The notes: generated by a model from the sequence alone, not told the origin. A DNA stretch of 64,000 nt from Lachnospiraceae bacterium (GCA_017938405.1 JAGBBP010000036.1:62001-126000); one strand, 5' to 3'; shown: positions 51,855 to 62,853, numbered from the stretch's first letter. Made by a program: numbers and translations.

Positions 51855-53414
51855 TTACTTCGCGTAATCCGTAGCCTTTGTCTCACGAACCACGTTAATC
51901 TTAATCTGTCCCGGATATTCCAGTTCAGATTCAATCTTTTTCGATAAGTCACGAGCGAGTAATACTAAATCGTCATCGGATACCTGTTCCGGTACTACCA
52001 TGACACGTACTTCTCTACCTGCCTGAATTGCAAAGGACTTATCTACCCCCTTAAAGCTGTTGGCAATATCTTCTAATTGTTTCAATCTGTTGGTGTACGC
52101 TTCAAGCGTCTCACGTCTTGCGCCCGGACGGGCTGCGGAAATCGTATCGGCTGCTTGTACAATACATGCAACCAAAGTCTGCGGTTCTACATCACCGTGG
52201 TGAGATTCTACCGCATTAATCACATTTGCGGACTCCTTGTACTTACGGCACAAATCCACACCGATCTGTACATGAGTACCTTCCATTTCATGGTCAACGG
52301 ACTTACCGATATCATGCAGTAAACCTGCACGCTTCGCAAGTCTGGTATCAACACCGATTTCACCGGCAATGAGACCGGATAAAATCGCAACTTCAATGGA
52401 GTGCTTTAATGCATTCTGACCGTAACTTGTACGGAACTTCATACGACCAAGGAGTTTAATTAACTCCGGATGGATGCCGTGTACGCCAACTTCCAAAGCG
52501 GCGGATTCACCTTCTTCGCGAATCATGGTATCCACTTCCTTCTGCGCCTTCTCTACCATCTCCTCGATTCTAGCCGGATGAATACGGCCGTCAATAATGA
52601 GCTTTTCAAGCGCAATTCTTGCAACCTCTCTCCGAATCGGATCGAACCCGGAAAGCACGACTGCCTCCGGAGTATCGTCAATGATAAGTTCCACGCCTGT
52701 TAAGGTTTCTAATGTACGGATATTACGGCCTTCACGACCGATAATACGTCCCTTCATTTCGTCGTTCGGTAACGGAACAACGGAAATGGTAGATTCTGCC
52801 ACATGGTCAGCCGCACACTTCTGAATCGCGGTTACGACGTATTCCTTCGCCTTCTTGTCCGCTTCTTCCTTTGCACGGGATTCCATTTCCTTAATCATAA
52901 GGGCAGTCTCATGCTTTACATCTTCCTCAACAGATTTAATAAGATATTCCTTTGCTTGTTCGGAGGTTAATCCGGAAATCTTTTCAAGCTCATGAAGCTG
53001 CTTCTGGTGGAATTCTTCCATCTCTTCTTTGAGTTTATCCAGTTCTGCTTCCTTGAGGCTTAACTTACTCTCCTTCTTTTCCAGTGCGGTAGCCTTCTTA
53101 TCAACGGCTTCTTCCTTTGACAAGACACGCTGCTCATAGCGATGTAATTCGGCACGCTGTTCCTTCGCTTCCTTCTCAAGTTCATTCTGAGCTTTCAGCT
53201 TTTCTTCCTTAATTTCCAGCGTTGCTTCCTTTTTCATGGTCTCAGCCGCTTTTAAAGCTTCGTTCTTTATGTCCCTTGCCATGCTCTCTGCCGAACCAAT
53301 TTTCGCTTCCACAAACTTCTTGCGGAACCCGATTGCCAAAAACCAGCAAATAATACCGGCTAAAACTGCAGCTCCCACGCAGGCAATAATCAGCACATAT
53401 AACTCTACCTTCAC
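51855..53414 (-). CDS. rny: Ribonuclease Y
   Basis: Membrane-bound endoribonuclease that starts mRNA turnover in Firmicutes. Order: N-terminal membrane anchor (about residues 4-26), a long charged coiled coil (30-190), KH domain (about 205-270; [16 protein letters not shown]) and HD domain (about 335-430; [25 protein letters not shown]). The likely start is GTG 53414, eight bases after AGGAGG; the frame also has a GTG at 53423 inside the ribosome site. Length of 519 residues is normal. Confidence 0.96.
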   Translation of the reverse strand: MKVELYVLIIACVGAAVLAGIICWFLAIGFRKKFVEAKIGSAESMARDIKNEALKAAETMKKEATLEIKEEKLKAQNELEKEAKEQRAELHRYEQRVLSKEEAVDKKATALEKKESKLSLKEAELDKLKEEMEEFHQKQLHELEKISGLTSEQAKEYLIKSVEEDVKHETALMIKEMESRAKEEADKKAKEYVVTAIQKCAADHVAESTISVVPLPNDEMKGRIIGREGRNIRTLETLTGVELIIDDTPEAVVLSGFDPIRREVARIALEKLIIDGRIHPARIEEMVEKAQKEVDTMIREEGESAALEVGVHGIHPELIKLLGRMKFRTSYGQNALKHSIEVAILSGLIAGEIGVDTRLAKRAGLLHDIGKSVDHEMEGTHVQIGVDLCRKYKESANVINAVESHHGDVEPQTLVACIVQAADTISAARPGARRETLEAYTNRLKQLEDIANSFKGVDKSFAIQAGREVRVMVVPEQVSDDDLVLLARDLSKKIESELEYPGQIKINVVRETKATDYAK

Positions 53415-53464
53415 GGAAAACACCTCCTTTATTCAATTTTCATTGTACATAATACAACATAATA

Positions 53465-53493
53465 ATTTTATACTTTTTTAAACTTTATGTCAA
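53465..53493 (-). promoter_or_regulatory. rny promoter
   Basis: TTGACA (53488-53493) and TAAAAT (53465-53470) on the minus strand, 17 bases apart. Confidence 0.75.
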
Positions 53494-53544
53494 GTGTTAC
53501 ATGAATTGATTTTAATTTTTCGAATAATTTTTTCAACTTTGACA

Positions 53545-54987
53545 TTATTCTACAAGATTCCCCATGTAGTAAAAGCCTTTGCATTCCGCAAGCTTTACTT
53601 TTACAAGTTTACCGACAAACGACACATCTCCCGGAAAATGTACCAAAAGATTATTGCTTAGACGACCGGTTAAAAGTGAAGTATCCTGAGCGTTCTGCTC
53701 TTCTACCAATACTTCTGCTACTTCTCCCGTATGACGGGCGGTAAGCTTTGCGGACTGTTCCGATACAAGAGCCAGCAAACGGTTAAACCGCTCCTTTGCC
53801 ACCTCATCGGTTACCTGATTCTCCATGGAAGCTGCCGGTGTGCCGGTACGTTTGGAGTATAAAAAGGTATAGGCGGAATCAAAGCCGGCTTTTGCAACCA
53901 CATCTAACGTGTCACGGAAGTCTTCTTCCGTCTCTCCCGGAAACCCGACAATGATGTCTGTTGTCAGGGAAATCTCCGGCATGGCGGTCTTGATTTTATC
54001 TACCAATGCAAGATAATCGTCCTTCGTGTACTTTCGGTTCATACGACGCAAAATCTCCGTACTACCGGACTGCATCGGCAAATGCAGATGACGACAAATC
54101 TTTTGGGAATTCTTCATTACCTCGATTAATTCATCGGATAAATCCTTCGGATGAGAAGTCATAAAGCGAATCCGCTCAATGCCGTCCACTTTTTCCACTT
54201 CCCTAAGAAGTTCGGCAAAGCTCATGGGCGTCTCTAACGTCTTTCCGTAGGAATTTACATTCTGGCCCAGAAGCATCACCTCTACAATACCCTCGGATGC
54301 CAGTTTCTTTACCTCCGCAATAATATCCTCCGGTTTCCGGGAACGTTCTCTGCCTCTTACATACGGCACAATACAGTAGCTGCAGAAATTGTTACAACCG
54401 TACATAATATTGACACCGGCCTTAAAACCGTACTTATGCTCACTTGGTAAATCCTCCACAATCTTGTCCGTACCGTCCAAAATTTCAAATACCCGTTTTT
54501 CTCCGGATACCTTTCGCCAGATGAGTTCCGCCAGCATGTAAATATTATGGGTACCGAATACAATATCTACGAACCGGTAACTTTTCTTAATCTTTTCGAT
54601 CACATGAGGTTCCTGCATCATACAACCGCACAGTGCAATCCGCATCTCCGGGTTCTTCTGCTTTAAATTGCCCAAATAACCGATGCGTCCGTACACCTTC
54701 GTATTGGCATTTTCACGTACGGTACAAGTATTATACAGTACGAAATCCGCCTGTTCGGAGTCCACCGGCACATAACCCGCGGTCTCTAAAATGCCCGCCA
54801 GCTTCTCGGAATCCTTGGCATTCATCTGACAACCGAAGGTTTCGATGTGGTAGGTCAGCTTTCTTCCAAGCTCGGCAGATTTCTTTTCGTTGTGCTCCCG
54901 CAACAAATCCATAAAATAAAACTGTCTGGCAGGCTCCATGGTCGGGGCTTGTATTTTCTGATTCGTGGTATTCATTCTTTTCGTCAT
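53545..54987 (-). CDS. miaB: tRNA-i6A37 methylthiotransferase MiaB
   Basis: Radical SAM enzyme that adds a methylthio group to isopentenyl-adenosine 37 of tRNAs. Domains: UPF0004 (FGCQMNAKDSEKLAG, TCTVRENANTKVYG, ALCGCMMQEPHV) for the auxiliary cluster, radical SAM core with YGCNNFCSYCIVPYVRGRERSR (C-X3-C-X2-C), and C-terminal TRAM. The ~45-residue N-terminal extension before YHIETFGCQMN is usual in Clostridia. The first ATG directly abuts AGAGGA; the ATG at 54975 is an alternative. Confidence 0.95.
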   Translation of the reverse strand: MTKRMNTTNQKIQAPTMEPARQFYFMDLLREHNEKKSAELGRKLTYHIETFGCQMNAKDSEKLAGILETAGYVPVDSEQADFVLYNTCTVRENANTKVYGRIGYLGNLKQKNPEMRIALCGCMMQEPHVIEKIKKSYRFVDIVFGTHNIYMLAELIWRKVSGEKRVFEILDGTDKIVEDLPSEHKYGFKAGVNIMYGCNNFCSYCIVPYVRGRERSRKPEDIIAEVKKLASEGIVEVMLLGQNVNSYGKTLETPMSFAELLREVEKVDGIERIRFMTSHPKDLSDELIEVMKNSQKICRHLHLPMQSGSTEILRRMNRKYTKDDYLALVDKIKTAMPEISLTTDIIVGFPGETEEDFRDTLDVVAKAGFDSAYTFLYSKRTGTPAASMENQVTDEVAKERFNRLLALVSEQSAKLTARHTGEVAEVLVEEQNAQDTSLLTGRLSNNLLVHFPGDVSFVGKLVKVKLAECKGFYYMGNLVE

Positions 54988-55003
54988 TCCTCTCTATAAC
55001 CTA

Positions 55004-55062
55004 CAAAATTCGGGGTAAAGCCATCTTCCTTTCAACAAAAAAGATATCCTCTTTCCCCGAAT
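55004..55062 (-). terminator. Probable terminator between proA and miaB
   Basis: ATTCGGGG (55008-55015, extended by TAAAG) pairs with CTTTCCCCGAAT (55051-55062); TTTTG follows on the minus strand. Confidence 0.58.
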
Positions 55063-55111
55063 CTGTTTTCATGTGATAGAAAAAACAAACTCCTATCACG
55101 CAAACTTCTAT

Positions 55112-56356
55112 TTATCTCACTTGTCCGCTACCAAATATAATGTACTTGGTCGTGGTCAATGCTTCCAATCCCATCGGTCCTCTTGCATGAAGCTTCTGGG
55201 TACTGATACCGATTTCCGCACCGAACCCGAACTCCTCGCCGTCGGTAAAACGGGTGGAGGCATTCACATACACAGCAGCCGCATCGATTTCGTTTAAAAA
55301 CTTCATAGACGCTTCGTAATTATCCGTCACAATAGCCTCGGAATGTCCGGTGTTGTACTTGTTAATGTGGGCAATGGCCTCTTCGATGGAATCCACGGTT
55401 TTTACGGAAATCAAACGGTCTAAGTATTCCTTGCCGAAATCCTCTTCCGTTGCAATTTCACACTCCGGACAAACCGCCTTCGCACGTTCGTCCGCACGGA
55501 ATACCACATTCTTTGCAGTAAGGCGCTCGTATACAAGTGGCATAAACTGATCTAACACCGCAGAGTGAATCACCAGAGACTCGCAGGCATTGCAAACGCC
55601 GAGACGCTGGGTCTTTGCATTATCGATGATGTTCAGTGCCATTTCAAAATCTGCGTCTTTATCTACGTATACGTGGCAGTTACCGGTACCGGTTTCAATC
55701 ACCGGAATGGTACTGTTTTGCACCACGGAAGAAATAAGGCCTGCGCCGCCTCGCGGAATTAAAACATCCACATACTGATTCAGCTTCATAAATCTGGTTG
55801 CGGTCTCTCTACTGGTATCCGTTAAAAGCTGTACCGCATCCGGGGTAATTCCGCAAGCGGTAAGTGCTTCACGAATCACTTTCACTATAACAATATTGGA
55901 ATGGATACAATCGCTGCCGCCCCGCAAAATCACCGCATTTCCGGTCTTAAAGCAAAGTCCGAATACATCCGAAGTAACATTCGGACGAGACTCATAAATC
56001 ACACCCACCACACCAAGCGGCACGCGTTTTTTTCCAACCATCAGTCCGTTGGGACGCTGGTCCATGGAAAGCACGCTTCCGATCGGGTCCGGTAAGGATG
56101 CCACCTTCCGAAGGCCGTCTGCCAAAGATTCAATACGGGCTGTGGTCAGTGTCAGACGGTCCAGTAACCCTTCCGACATACCGTTGGACTTTGCAGCCTC
56201 CACATCTACCTGGTTTCCTGCTAATATCTCAGCCGCATTGGCGCAAAGTGCATCCGCCACGGCACATAATGTCTCATTCTTCTTTGTCTGTCCCAAGAGT
56301 CCCAAAGAAACCTTCGCTTCTTTTGCTCTTTGTCCGATAATATCTAAAGCTTCCAT
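55112..56356 (-). CDS. proA: Gamma-glutamyl phosphate reductase
   Basis: Second step of proline synthesis, NADPH reduction of glutamyl-5-phosphate to the semialdehyde. Signatures include [42 protein letters not shown], the catalytic cysteine in [10 protein letters not shown], and [26 protein letters not shown]. The length of 414 residues is standard. It follows proB and the DUF896 gene. Confidence 0.97.
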   Translation of the reverse strand: MEALDIIGQRAKEAKVSLGLLGQTKKNETLCAVADALCANAAEILAGNQVDVEAAKSNGMSEGLLDRLTLTTARIESLADGLRKVASLPDPIGSVLSMDQRPNGLMVGKKRVPLGVVGVIYESRPNVTSDVFGLCFKTGNAVILRGGSDCIHSNIVIVKVIREALTACGITPDAVQLLTDTSRETATRFMKLNQYVDVLIPRGGAGLISSVVQNSTIPVIETGTGNCHVYVDKDADFEMALNIIDNAKTQRLGVCNACESLVIHSAVLDQFMPLVYERLTAKNVVFRADERAKAVCPECEIATEEDFGKEYLDRLISVKTVDSIEEAIAHINKYNTGHSEAIVTDNYEASMKFLNEIDAAAVYVNASTRFTDGEEFGFGAEIGISTQKLHARGPMGLEALTTTKYIIFGSGQVR

Positions 56357-56423
56357 ATTCTTTCCCCCTAAACATGCTCTATGTTTTTCTGAATTATAAT
56401 ACTGATTTTCGTTAAATTCACTT

Positions 56424-56636
56424 CTAGTTTTTCAGATTTCTTTTGGGGTTTGTCACCGTTCCGTCCGCCTCCAATATGGACACATTATCTAAAGTCGCCC
56501 GAAGATTTTCACGGAAAGAACGCACATAATCCGCACGCAACACCTTCTGTTCTTCCTTTTCCGCCTCCGTCAGACCTTCTGCCTTTGCTTTATGGTATAA
56601 CTCATTGATTCTAGCAATTTTTTCATCCATGGTCAT
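56424..56636 (-). CDS. DUF896 family protein (YnzC-like)
   Basis: A 70-residue helical protein: [24 protein letters not shown] and [20 protein letters not shown] are the DUF896 signature. YnzC-type proteins are small two-helix proteins; one relative in Bacillus is SOS-linked, but the function is unsettled. It lies between proB (5-base gap) and proA. SD GGAGG. Confidence 0.93.
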   Translation of the reverse strand: MTMDEKIARINELYHKAKAEGLTEAEKEEQKVLRADYVRSFRENLRATLDNVSILEADGTVTNPKRNLKN

Positions 56637-56641
56637 GGAAG

Positions 56642-57487
56642 TTACGCCTCCTGTCCTTTTAAATAATCCGTCAAATGAAAATGTGGAATTTTATGGGCAA
56701 GGAACAAGGTTCCCGTCGGTTCCCCTTTTAAAATACGACGGATATTCTCTACATCGTTTCCGTTGGTAATTACCATATCCGCACCGGAATCCGCCGCAAT
56801 ACGTGCTGCGGAAATCTTCGTCTTCATACCACCGGTACCAAAGGTAGTGCCGGCACCCTTTCCCATACTTATGTATTCCTCCGTAAGTTCCGGAACCAAA
56901 TCAATAAACTTCGCCTCCGGATTTTTTCGCGGATCATCGGTATACAGTCCGTCGATATCAGACAGTAAAATCAACAAATCCGCATGAATGAGCGCCGCTA
57001 CGATGGCAGACAGGGTATCGTTATCGCCCACTGCCAATTCATCGGTGGAGATGGTATCGTTTTCGTTTACAATCGGAATCACACCCAGCTCGTTCAGCTT
57101 TTCAAAGGTGTTTCTTGCATTTTGGCGGCTGGTATCGTCAATCATGGTATATTTTGTCATCAAAATCTGCGCCGCATTTTGGTGATACTCGGAAAACAGC
57201 TTCTGATATACGGTCATGAGGCTGGCCTGGCCGATAGCCGCACATGCCTGCTTTTCGGAGGTTTCTGTCGGTTTATGCTGTAACCCCAGCGCCTTTCTGC
57301 CCACCGCAATAGCACCGGAGGACACCAGAACCACTTCCTTCCCACTGTTACGAAGGTCGGTAAGTAAACGTACCAAGCGCTCCATTTTCTCTAAATTTAA
57401 ATTTCCGGTCTCTTCATGCGTCAAGGAAGAAGAACCTATTTTAATGACAATTCTCTTTTTATCCTTTAAGGCTTCTCTGTAATCCAT
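56642..57487 (-). CDS. proB: Glutamate 5-kinase, short form without PUA domain
   Basis: First step of proline synthesis. The amino-acid-kinase fold shows KIGSSSLTH, SSGAIAVGRKALG, VNENDTISTDEL, GDNDTLSAIVA and LSDIDGLYTDDPR. At 281 residues it stops before the C-terminal PUA domain that E. coli ProB has, as in other short clostridial forms. SD AAAGGAAA. First gene of proB-DUF896-proA; feedback inhibition by proline is expected. Confidence 0.95.
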   Translation of the reverse strand: MDYREALKDKKRIVIKIGSSSLTHEETGNLNLEKMERLVRLLTDLRNSGKEVVLVSSGAIAVGRKALGLQHKPTETSEKQACAAIGQASLMTVYQKLFSEYHQNAAQILMTKYTMIDDTSRQNARNTFEKLNELGVIPIVNENDTISTDELAVGDNDTLSAIVAALIHADLLILLSDIDGLYTDDPRKNPEAKFIDLVPELTEEYISMGKGAGTTFGTGGMKTKISAARIAADSGADMVITNGNDVENIRRILKGEPTGTLFLAHKIPHFHLTDYLKGQEA

Positions 57488-57528
57488 TTTGTTTTTCCTT
57501 TCTTCACCCTACAACTACCTGTATGGTA

Positions 57529-59133
57529 TCAAACACTTCCCGGTCGATACCGTTCCGCGATTTTTTCATATACCTTTATTCCGTCTACCGCAGCGGATAC
57601 AATACCGCCTGCATAGCCTGCGCCTTCCCCGCAAGGATAAAGCCCTTCGATTGCGGACATCAATGTCTCGTCCCGTTCAATCCGGACCGGGGAAGAAGTT
57701 CTGGCCTCCACACCGAGCAGTACCGCTTCTTCATCCGCAAAGCCCTTGATTTTTTTATCAAAGGCAGAAATACCGTCAATCAGACTTTCTGTAATAAAGG
57801 AAGGCAAACAATCTTCTAAGGAAGTCAGTTTATAAGCTCCTTTGGTATTCGGAATAATATGACCTATTGTAACAGAAGATTTGTGATTTAACAAGTCCCC
57901 AAAAAGCTGAACCGGAATTTTTCCGTCACCGGCACGATAAGCCGCCGCTTCCAGTCTTCTTTGGAACTCTACACCGGCCAGCACATCTTCCGTATCTCCG
58001 CCGAAATCTTCCGGAGTTACCGTGACTATCATGGCACTGTTGGCATTCCGCTCGTCTCTGGCGTGGTTACTCATACCGTTTACCGTCAATCTTCCCGGCT
58101 CTGAGGAAGCATTTACCACAAATCCCCCCGGACACATACAGAAAGAATACACCCCTCTGCCGTTTTCGGCTGTATGAGTCAGCTTATAGTCCGCCGCAGG
58201 CAATTGATCTGCTGCATCGCCGTACTGAGCCCGGTTAATCAGCTCCTGTTCGTGTTCGATACGCACCCCCACCGCAAAGGCCTTTTTTGACATTGGGACA
58301 GAATGCTTCTTTAACATGGCAAAGGTATCTCTGGCACTGTGTCCGATGGCAAGCACCGCCACCTCACAGGGAAGAAACTCTTCTCCCAACCAGACACCGG
58401 TAAGCCTATTCTTTTCAATTTCCAAATCCGTAACCTTCGCATGGAACCGGACTTTTCCGCCGAGACGAATCAGTTCCTTACGCATATTTACAATGACATC
58501 CCGCAAACAATCGGTACCGATATGAGGTTTGTTCAGATATGTAATCTCCTCCGGGGCACCGAATGCGGTAAAGGTCTCAAGTACCGAACGAATACGCCCG
58601 GTGGTCTCCTTCACCATAGTATTTAATTTACCGTCGGAAAAGGTGCCTGCACCGCCTTCGCCGAACTGTACATTGGTCTCCGAATCCAGAGTTCCGTCCT
58701 TCCAGAACGCATCGACGATACCGACACGTTCCTCAACGGATGCGCCACGTTCCAAAAGAATCGGTGCATACCCGGTAAGTGCCAGACGATATGCACAAAA
58801 AAGTCCTGCCGGGCCCGCTCCGATAACTACCGGGCGATGGGATAAACTTTCCTTACCGGACGGTACATGGGTATACACCACACGCTCCGCCTTTACCGCT
58901 ATCTGAGGCTTTACACGACGAAGCACTTTCTCTTCCAGTTCCTTCGTGCGAAGTTCTGCCTCGCATACGTAGGAATAATGAATATCCTCCTTTTTCCGCG
59001 CATCCAAAGAACGCTTCACCGGGCGAAGTTCCGTAATATCTTCCGGCTTTACCGTTAAAAGTTTTGCCGCCTTTTTTATTAAATCTTCTTTTTTATGTTC
59101 AATGCTTAGTTTCAACTGTTGAATGCGAAGCAT
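57529..59133 (-). CDS. FAD-dependent dehydrogenase (COG2509-like)
   Basis: A 534-residue flavoprotein: an N-terminal ~85-residue domain (IEHKKEDLIKKAAKLL and ELRPVKRSLDARKKEDI), then the Rossmann motif VIGAGPAGLFCAYRLALTG, GEGGAGTFSDGKLN and a C-terminal YPCGEGAGYAGGIVSAAVDG FAD-binding end. Substrate unknown. SD GGAGGAA. Its first 35 bases overlap the end of the preceding HI0933-type gene, so the two are co-translated. Confidence 0.9.
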   Translation of the reverse strand: MLRIQQLKLSIEHKKEDLIKKAAKLLTVKPEDITELRPVKRSLDARKKEDIHYSYVCEAELRTKELEEKVLRRVKPQIAVKAERVVYTHVPSGKESLSHRPVVIGAGPAGLFCAYRLALTGYAPILLERGASVEERVGIVDAFWKDGTLDSETNVQFGEGGAGTFSDGKLNTMVKETTGRIRSVLETFTAFGAPEEITYLNKPHIGTDCLRDVIVNMRKELIRLGGKVRFHAKVTDLEIEKNRLTGVWLGEEFLPCEVAVLAIGHSARDTFAMLKKHSVPMSKKAFAVGVRIEHEQELINRAQYGDAADQLPAADYKLTHTAENGRGVYSFCMCPGGFVVNASSEPGRLTVNGMSNHARDERNANSAMIVTVTPEDFGGDTEDVLAGVEFQRRLEAAAYRAGDGKIPVQLFGDLLNHKSSVTIGHIIPNTKGAYKLTSLEDCLPSFITESLIDGISAFDKKIKGFADEEAVLLGVEARTSSPVRIERDETLMSAIEGLYPCGEGAGYAGGIVSAAVDGIKVYEKIAERYRPGSV

Positions 59134-60412
59134 ACGTTCCTCCGATTTTCTTTCCGGCTGCCGCGCCGCTGCTCCAAGCCCATTGCAGGTTGTAGCCGCC
59201 GCAGGTACCGTCGATGTCTGCCAGTTCTCCGGTAATAAATAGTCCGGAAACCAGCTTTGACTCCATAGATTCCGTCAGTTCCGTAAGGGGAACTCCGCCG
59301 GTACAAGCCTGCGCCTGTTCGAATCCGTTGGTGTCCGTTATCTTTACCGTAAAATGTTTTACTATCTCTGCCAAAGCCGACGCTTCCTTTTTCCCGTAGG
59401 CACCTGCCTTTTTCGTCGGCTCCAGTCCGCACTGCTGTAACATCACATAATTTAATTTATGATTACACAATCCGGCTAACGCCTCTTCTGCGGTATTGTC
59501 CTTCATCAGACGGAATCTGCGGGCAATCTCCTGTGCAAGCGCCCCTTCCTCCAATGCAGGAAATAAATCAAGCTCCGCCGTCACGTTTTTCTTCTCATAT
59601 AAGGCTACGGAAGCATACCGGCTCACCTGCATCACCGGGATTCCGGAAATGCCGTACGCCGCAAACAAAAGCTCTCCTTCTTCTGCATAAATATCCTTTC
59701 CGATATGAAGGGTCACCCGTCCGTCGGTCCGCACACCGGCCAGGGTCTTAAAAAACTTTCCTTCTGCCTTTAACTGTACAATCGCCGGCAATGGCGGAAT
59801 CACCGTATGCCCGAAGCTTTTTGCAAAGGGATAGCCGCTTCCGTCGGAACCATGGGCCGGAGAAGCTTTTCCGCCGGTGGCAAGTACCAGGCTTTTTCCG
59901 AAAAATTTCCCATTATCGGTTTCAACAACAAAAATACCGGCATTTTCCGTGCAACTCTCTCTTGTCTCGGCATGCGCTGTGCCTTTGCTGCTTTTTTGCT
60001 CTTTATACACTCTGCTTACCTTTACTCCGGTCAAACACTCCACACCAAGCCGTCTTGCCTCCCGCGAAAGACTTTCCGCCACGGAGGCTGCCTGCTCGGA
60101 AGCCGGATAAAAATAACCGTTACGCTCCTTGGGGTACACACCGATTTCTTTAAAAAATGCCAGCGTATCTTCCAAATCAAACGAACGCAAAACAGGTTCC
60201 GCTAACGAGAAATCACTTCCTCTGAAATAGGATGCCTGCCAGTCTTTATTCGTAAAATTGCATTTACCATTGCCGGTAGCATAAATCTTTTTGCAAAGCT
60301 TTTCTTTTTGCTCCAATACCAGTACCGAACAGCCCATACGTGCTGCAAATACGGCTGCCGTAAGCCCCGATGCCCCGCCGCCGACCACAACGGTATCAAA
60401 CTCTTTTTTCAT
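59099..60412 (-). CDS. HI0933/YhiN-family flavoprotein
   Basis: A 437-residue FAD-binding protein with VVVGGGASGLTAAVFAARMG at the start, ATGNGKCNFTN, FYPASEQAASV, LATGGKASPAHGSDGSGY and the closing GELADIDGTCGGYNLQWAWSSG. The family includes proteins with weak aminoacetone-oxidase annotations, but the true reaction is not settled. SD GAGGAG. It overlaps the next flavoprotein gene by 35 bases. Confidence 0.92.
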   Translation of the reverse strand: MKKEFDTVVVGGGASGLTAAVFAARMGCSVLVLEQKEKLCKKIYATGNGKCNFTNKDWQASYFRGSDFSLAEPVLRSFDLEDTLAFFKEIGVYPKERNGYFYPASEQAASVAESLSREARRLGVECLTGVKVSRVYKEQKSSKGTAHAETRESCTENAGIFVVETDNGKFFGKSLVLATGGKASPAHGSDGSGYPFAKSFGHTVIPPLPAIVQLKAEGKFFKTLAGVRTDGRVTLHIGKDIYAEEGELLFAAYGISGIPVMQVSRYASVALYEKKNVTAELDLFPALEEGALAQEIARRFRLMKDNTAEEALAGLCNHKLNYVMLQQCGLEPTKKAGAYGKKEASALAEIVKHFTVKITDTNGFEQAQACTGGVPLTELTESMESKLVSGLFITGELADIDGTCGGYNLQWAWSSGAAAGKKIGGTYASHSTVETKH

Positions 60413-60440
60413 CCGTAATTCTCCTCGTATCTTATTCCTC

Positions 60441-61154
60441 TTAACTGGAGAATCCCTCCAATATCGAGTACAATTCCTCTCTGTCTTTTACATAAATCCC
60501 TTCCACAAGAGCTACCCGGTCTTCCTCTGCCAAATCCACTGCCGGAATATGCGTATATTCGTACACGGATTCCAAATCACTGTAATATACCGTCACCATT
60601 CCTTTGGTAATATTGATAAAAAATTTGTATGGCACCTTTGAAATATCATAGGTCTTCCGAAGTACCACTTTGTCTTCCGAAAAAGATATAATATCATAAG
60701 CCTGCAGCCCTGCTTCATATTCCGCCAGAGAAAGATTTTCCATATACTCCTTCACATAGGCGGATAATTCTTCCTTTGTCATTCCGATTAAAAATCCCGG
60801 TGGAATTTTTGCTACGGATTCCAATTGATTTGTAGTCAAATCATAGGTTTCTTCAATATAAGAGACCGACGGAAGTACCGTATTTTTCGGTCCCAATCCC
60901 GCCGCAATAACTTCCGACAATTCTTCCTGCTTTTCCCGCGCCGCCTCCGCTTCCGCTTCTTTTAAGGCTAAACGGTTTAACAGGGACTTATTTTCTTCAC
61001 TTATACGCAAAAGCTCGGAATATAAACTGTTTTCCTGTTCCTTTGCTGTTTTATTAAAATCTTTTAATGCACTTTTGTAACTGGTATAATAACAAACACA
61101 AAATAAAAGACTGAGTACGGCAAAACCACCGAAATATAAAGCTATTTTTTTCAC
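60441..61154 (-). CDS. BofC-like membrane-anchored protein
   Basis: A 237-residue protein with one N-terminal span (about 2-24), a coiled-coil stretch (about 35-80, ending EELSEVIA) and a C-terminal domain with two repeated ~70-residue parts that resemble BofC (LAEYEAGLQAYDIISFSED, VLRKTYDI, then GIYVKDREELYSILEG). BofC helps control sigma-K checkpoint proteolysis in spore formers; here only the fold resemblance is claimed. The likely start is GTG 61154, eight bases from AGGAGG; no catalytic motif is seen. Confidence 0.65.
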   Translation of the reverse strand: MKKIALYFGGFAVLSLLFCVCYYTSYKSALKDFNKTAKEQENSLYSELLRISEENKSLLNRLALKEAEAEAAREKQEELSEVIAAGLGPKNTVLPSVSYIEETYDLTTNQLESVAKIPPGFLIGMTKEELSAYVKEYMENLSLAEYEAGLQAYDIISFSEDKVVLRKTYDISKVPYKFFINITKGMVTVYYSDLESVYEYTHIPAVDLAEEDRVALVEGIYVKDREELYSILEGFSS

Positions 61155-61209
61155 GGAATACACCTCCTGTTACGAAGTGTTCCCGCATATTCCGGAGTTA
61201 TTCACCGAT

Positions 61210-62853
61210 TTACATCAAACGAAACTTCTTTGCCATACGGACTAAGAATGCGCCCTTCGGCATATCCAGTAACTCCTCTTCCGTTATCGCACGGAATAAA
61301 ATTAACATAATAAAATATACGACCATCGCCAGGAAAATCGAACTGCACAAAGAAATTGCGACACTCTTTGATACATAAAATAATCCCCGATAGGAAAGAT
61401 ACGCCAATACTGCCATAAATACGGTACATAAACCGATACGAAGAAAGGTACGGTCCACCTCCTGCACATACCCCAGTTCCTTTCGAAGGGTACGCCAGTT
61501 TAAGACACTGATAACAAGCGGGAAAATCATATTACCCACAACAAGGGAATAAACTCCAAGCGGTGTAAATAACAATAATATCACATCTAACACCAAATAA
61601 ACCGCCAGAGAAATTACACCGTGAATCACCGGCACACGCATACGGTTCACACCCTGTAAAATACTGTTGGTAGCAGTGGAGTAAGCAAAAAAGATAACCG
61701 ATGCCGCACCGATGTACATCATCCGTGAAGTCATGGTAAGCGCTTCTCCTGTGTCCCCGAATACAAACTGCATAATCGGAGCAGCCAGTACCGCCATTCC
61801 TGCGGCACACGGAAACGCAATCATCATATTTAATTTTATCGCCTGTGCAATTCGTCCGTGCAACAATTCCTTTTGCTTCAGTGTAAACGCCTGCACAACA
61901 CTCGGCAAGGTTGCCATACCGATGGATGACGCCACCGCAATCGGCACATTGGTCATCAATCGGTATTTTCCGGAATATCTGCCGAACATGGTACGACGTA
62001 CCAATTCATCCACACCTTTGTAATCAAAAATCTGATTCAGCAATACACTATCCAAAAAGCTGCTGATGGAGTATACCGTCTGGTTTAAAATAATCGGAAT
62101 CGTCGTTAAAAATAACACCTTCAATAAAAATGCCCGGTCCTCATAAGCTCCGATTTGATCTCTTTTTACGCGTTTTTTTAAGAACGGATAATATCCGAAA
62201 AATACAAATAACAAAAATACAAGGGCCACTAACGCACCGGAAAGAGTACCTAACGTTCCGCCTGCCGCACCGTAGGCGGAAATCTGTTCGGAAGCACTGA
62301 AATAACCGATTAACATCTTTGCTGCCACAACACTGACTACCGCATTGACAATCTGCTCCAGAATCTGGGATACCGAAGTCGGAATTACGGTGTGCTTTCC
62401 CTGAAAGAAGCCGCGAATTACACCCATAATCGAAAATACAAAGATGGTCGGAGCAAGTACTTTTAACGGAATTGCCGTACTCAGATCTGCTTCCTTAAAA
62501 ACAAATTCCGCAATAAAATCCGCACCCACAAATAATAAAAGAGAAGCCACAAAACCCAGCAGACCGGAAAAAAGCAGACCGGTTTGCAACAAATGAAAAG
62601 AATTGCTGTATTCCTTTTTGTCCTCCCGCTCGGAAATCAGTTTGGAAATTGCCGTCGGAATGCTGTAGGTGGATAACAAAAGCGCAATATTATACACTTC
62701 AAAGGCATTGGAATATGCCCCGAGGCCGTCGTCCCCTATGGTATTCGCAAGCGGAATCCGGTATACCAACCCGATCAAACGTACAATGACCGAAGCTGCC
62801 GCCAAAATAATTCCCTGGGTTATAAAACTGGTTTTTGTCTCTCTGTCTTTCAT
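61210..62853 (-). CDS. spoVB: Polysaccharide flippase (SpoVB/MurJ-like, MATE superfamily)
   Basis: A 547-residue protein with about 14 membrane spans. It starts TQGIILAAASVIVRLIGLVYRIPLAN, typical of the SpoVB/YtgP group that moves lipid-linked wall precursors; GVIRGFFQGKHTVIPTSVSQILEQIVN is a second family mark. SD GGAG. It is upstream of the BofC-like gene. Whether it serves spores or vegetative wall synthesis cannot be told here. Confidence 0.9.
   Translation of the reverse strand: MKDRETKTSFITQGIILAAASVIVRLIGLVYRIPLANTIGDDGLGAYSNAFEVYNIALLLSTYSIPTAISKLISEREDKKEYSNSFHLLQTGLLFSGLLGFVASLLLFVGADFIAEFVFKEADLSTAIPLKVLAPTIFVFSIMGVIRGFFQGKHTVIPTSVSQILEQIVNAVVSVVAAKMLIGYFSASEQISAYGAAGGTLGTLSGALVALVFLLFVFFGYYPFLKKRVKRDQIGAYEDRAFLLKVLFLTTIPIILNQTVYSISSFLDSVLLNQIFDYKGVDELVRRTMFGRYSGKYRLMTNVPIAVASSIGMATLPSVVQAFTLKQKELLHGRIAQAIKLNMMIAFPCAAGMAVLAAPIMQFVFGDTGEALTMTSRMMYIGAASVIFFAYSTATNSILQGVNRMRVPVIHGVISLAVYLVLDVILLLFTPLGVYSLVVGNMIFPLVISVLNWRTLRKELGYVQEVDRTFLRIGLCTVFMAVLAYLSYRGLFYVSKSVAISLCSSIFLAMVVYFIMLILFRAITEEELLDMPKGAFLVRMAKKFRLM

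Noticed and set aside
51671-51952. Minus-strand open frame of 93 codons.
   Set aside because: It overlaps the 3' end of rny and hairpin copy 2; same reason as above.
55073-55101. GTGATAG/CTATCAC inverted repeat after proA.
   Set aside because: AT-rich loop with the T run inside the loop; the better terminator is at 55004-55062.
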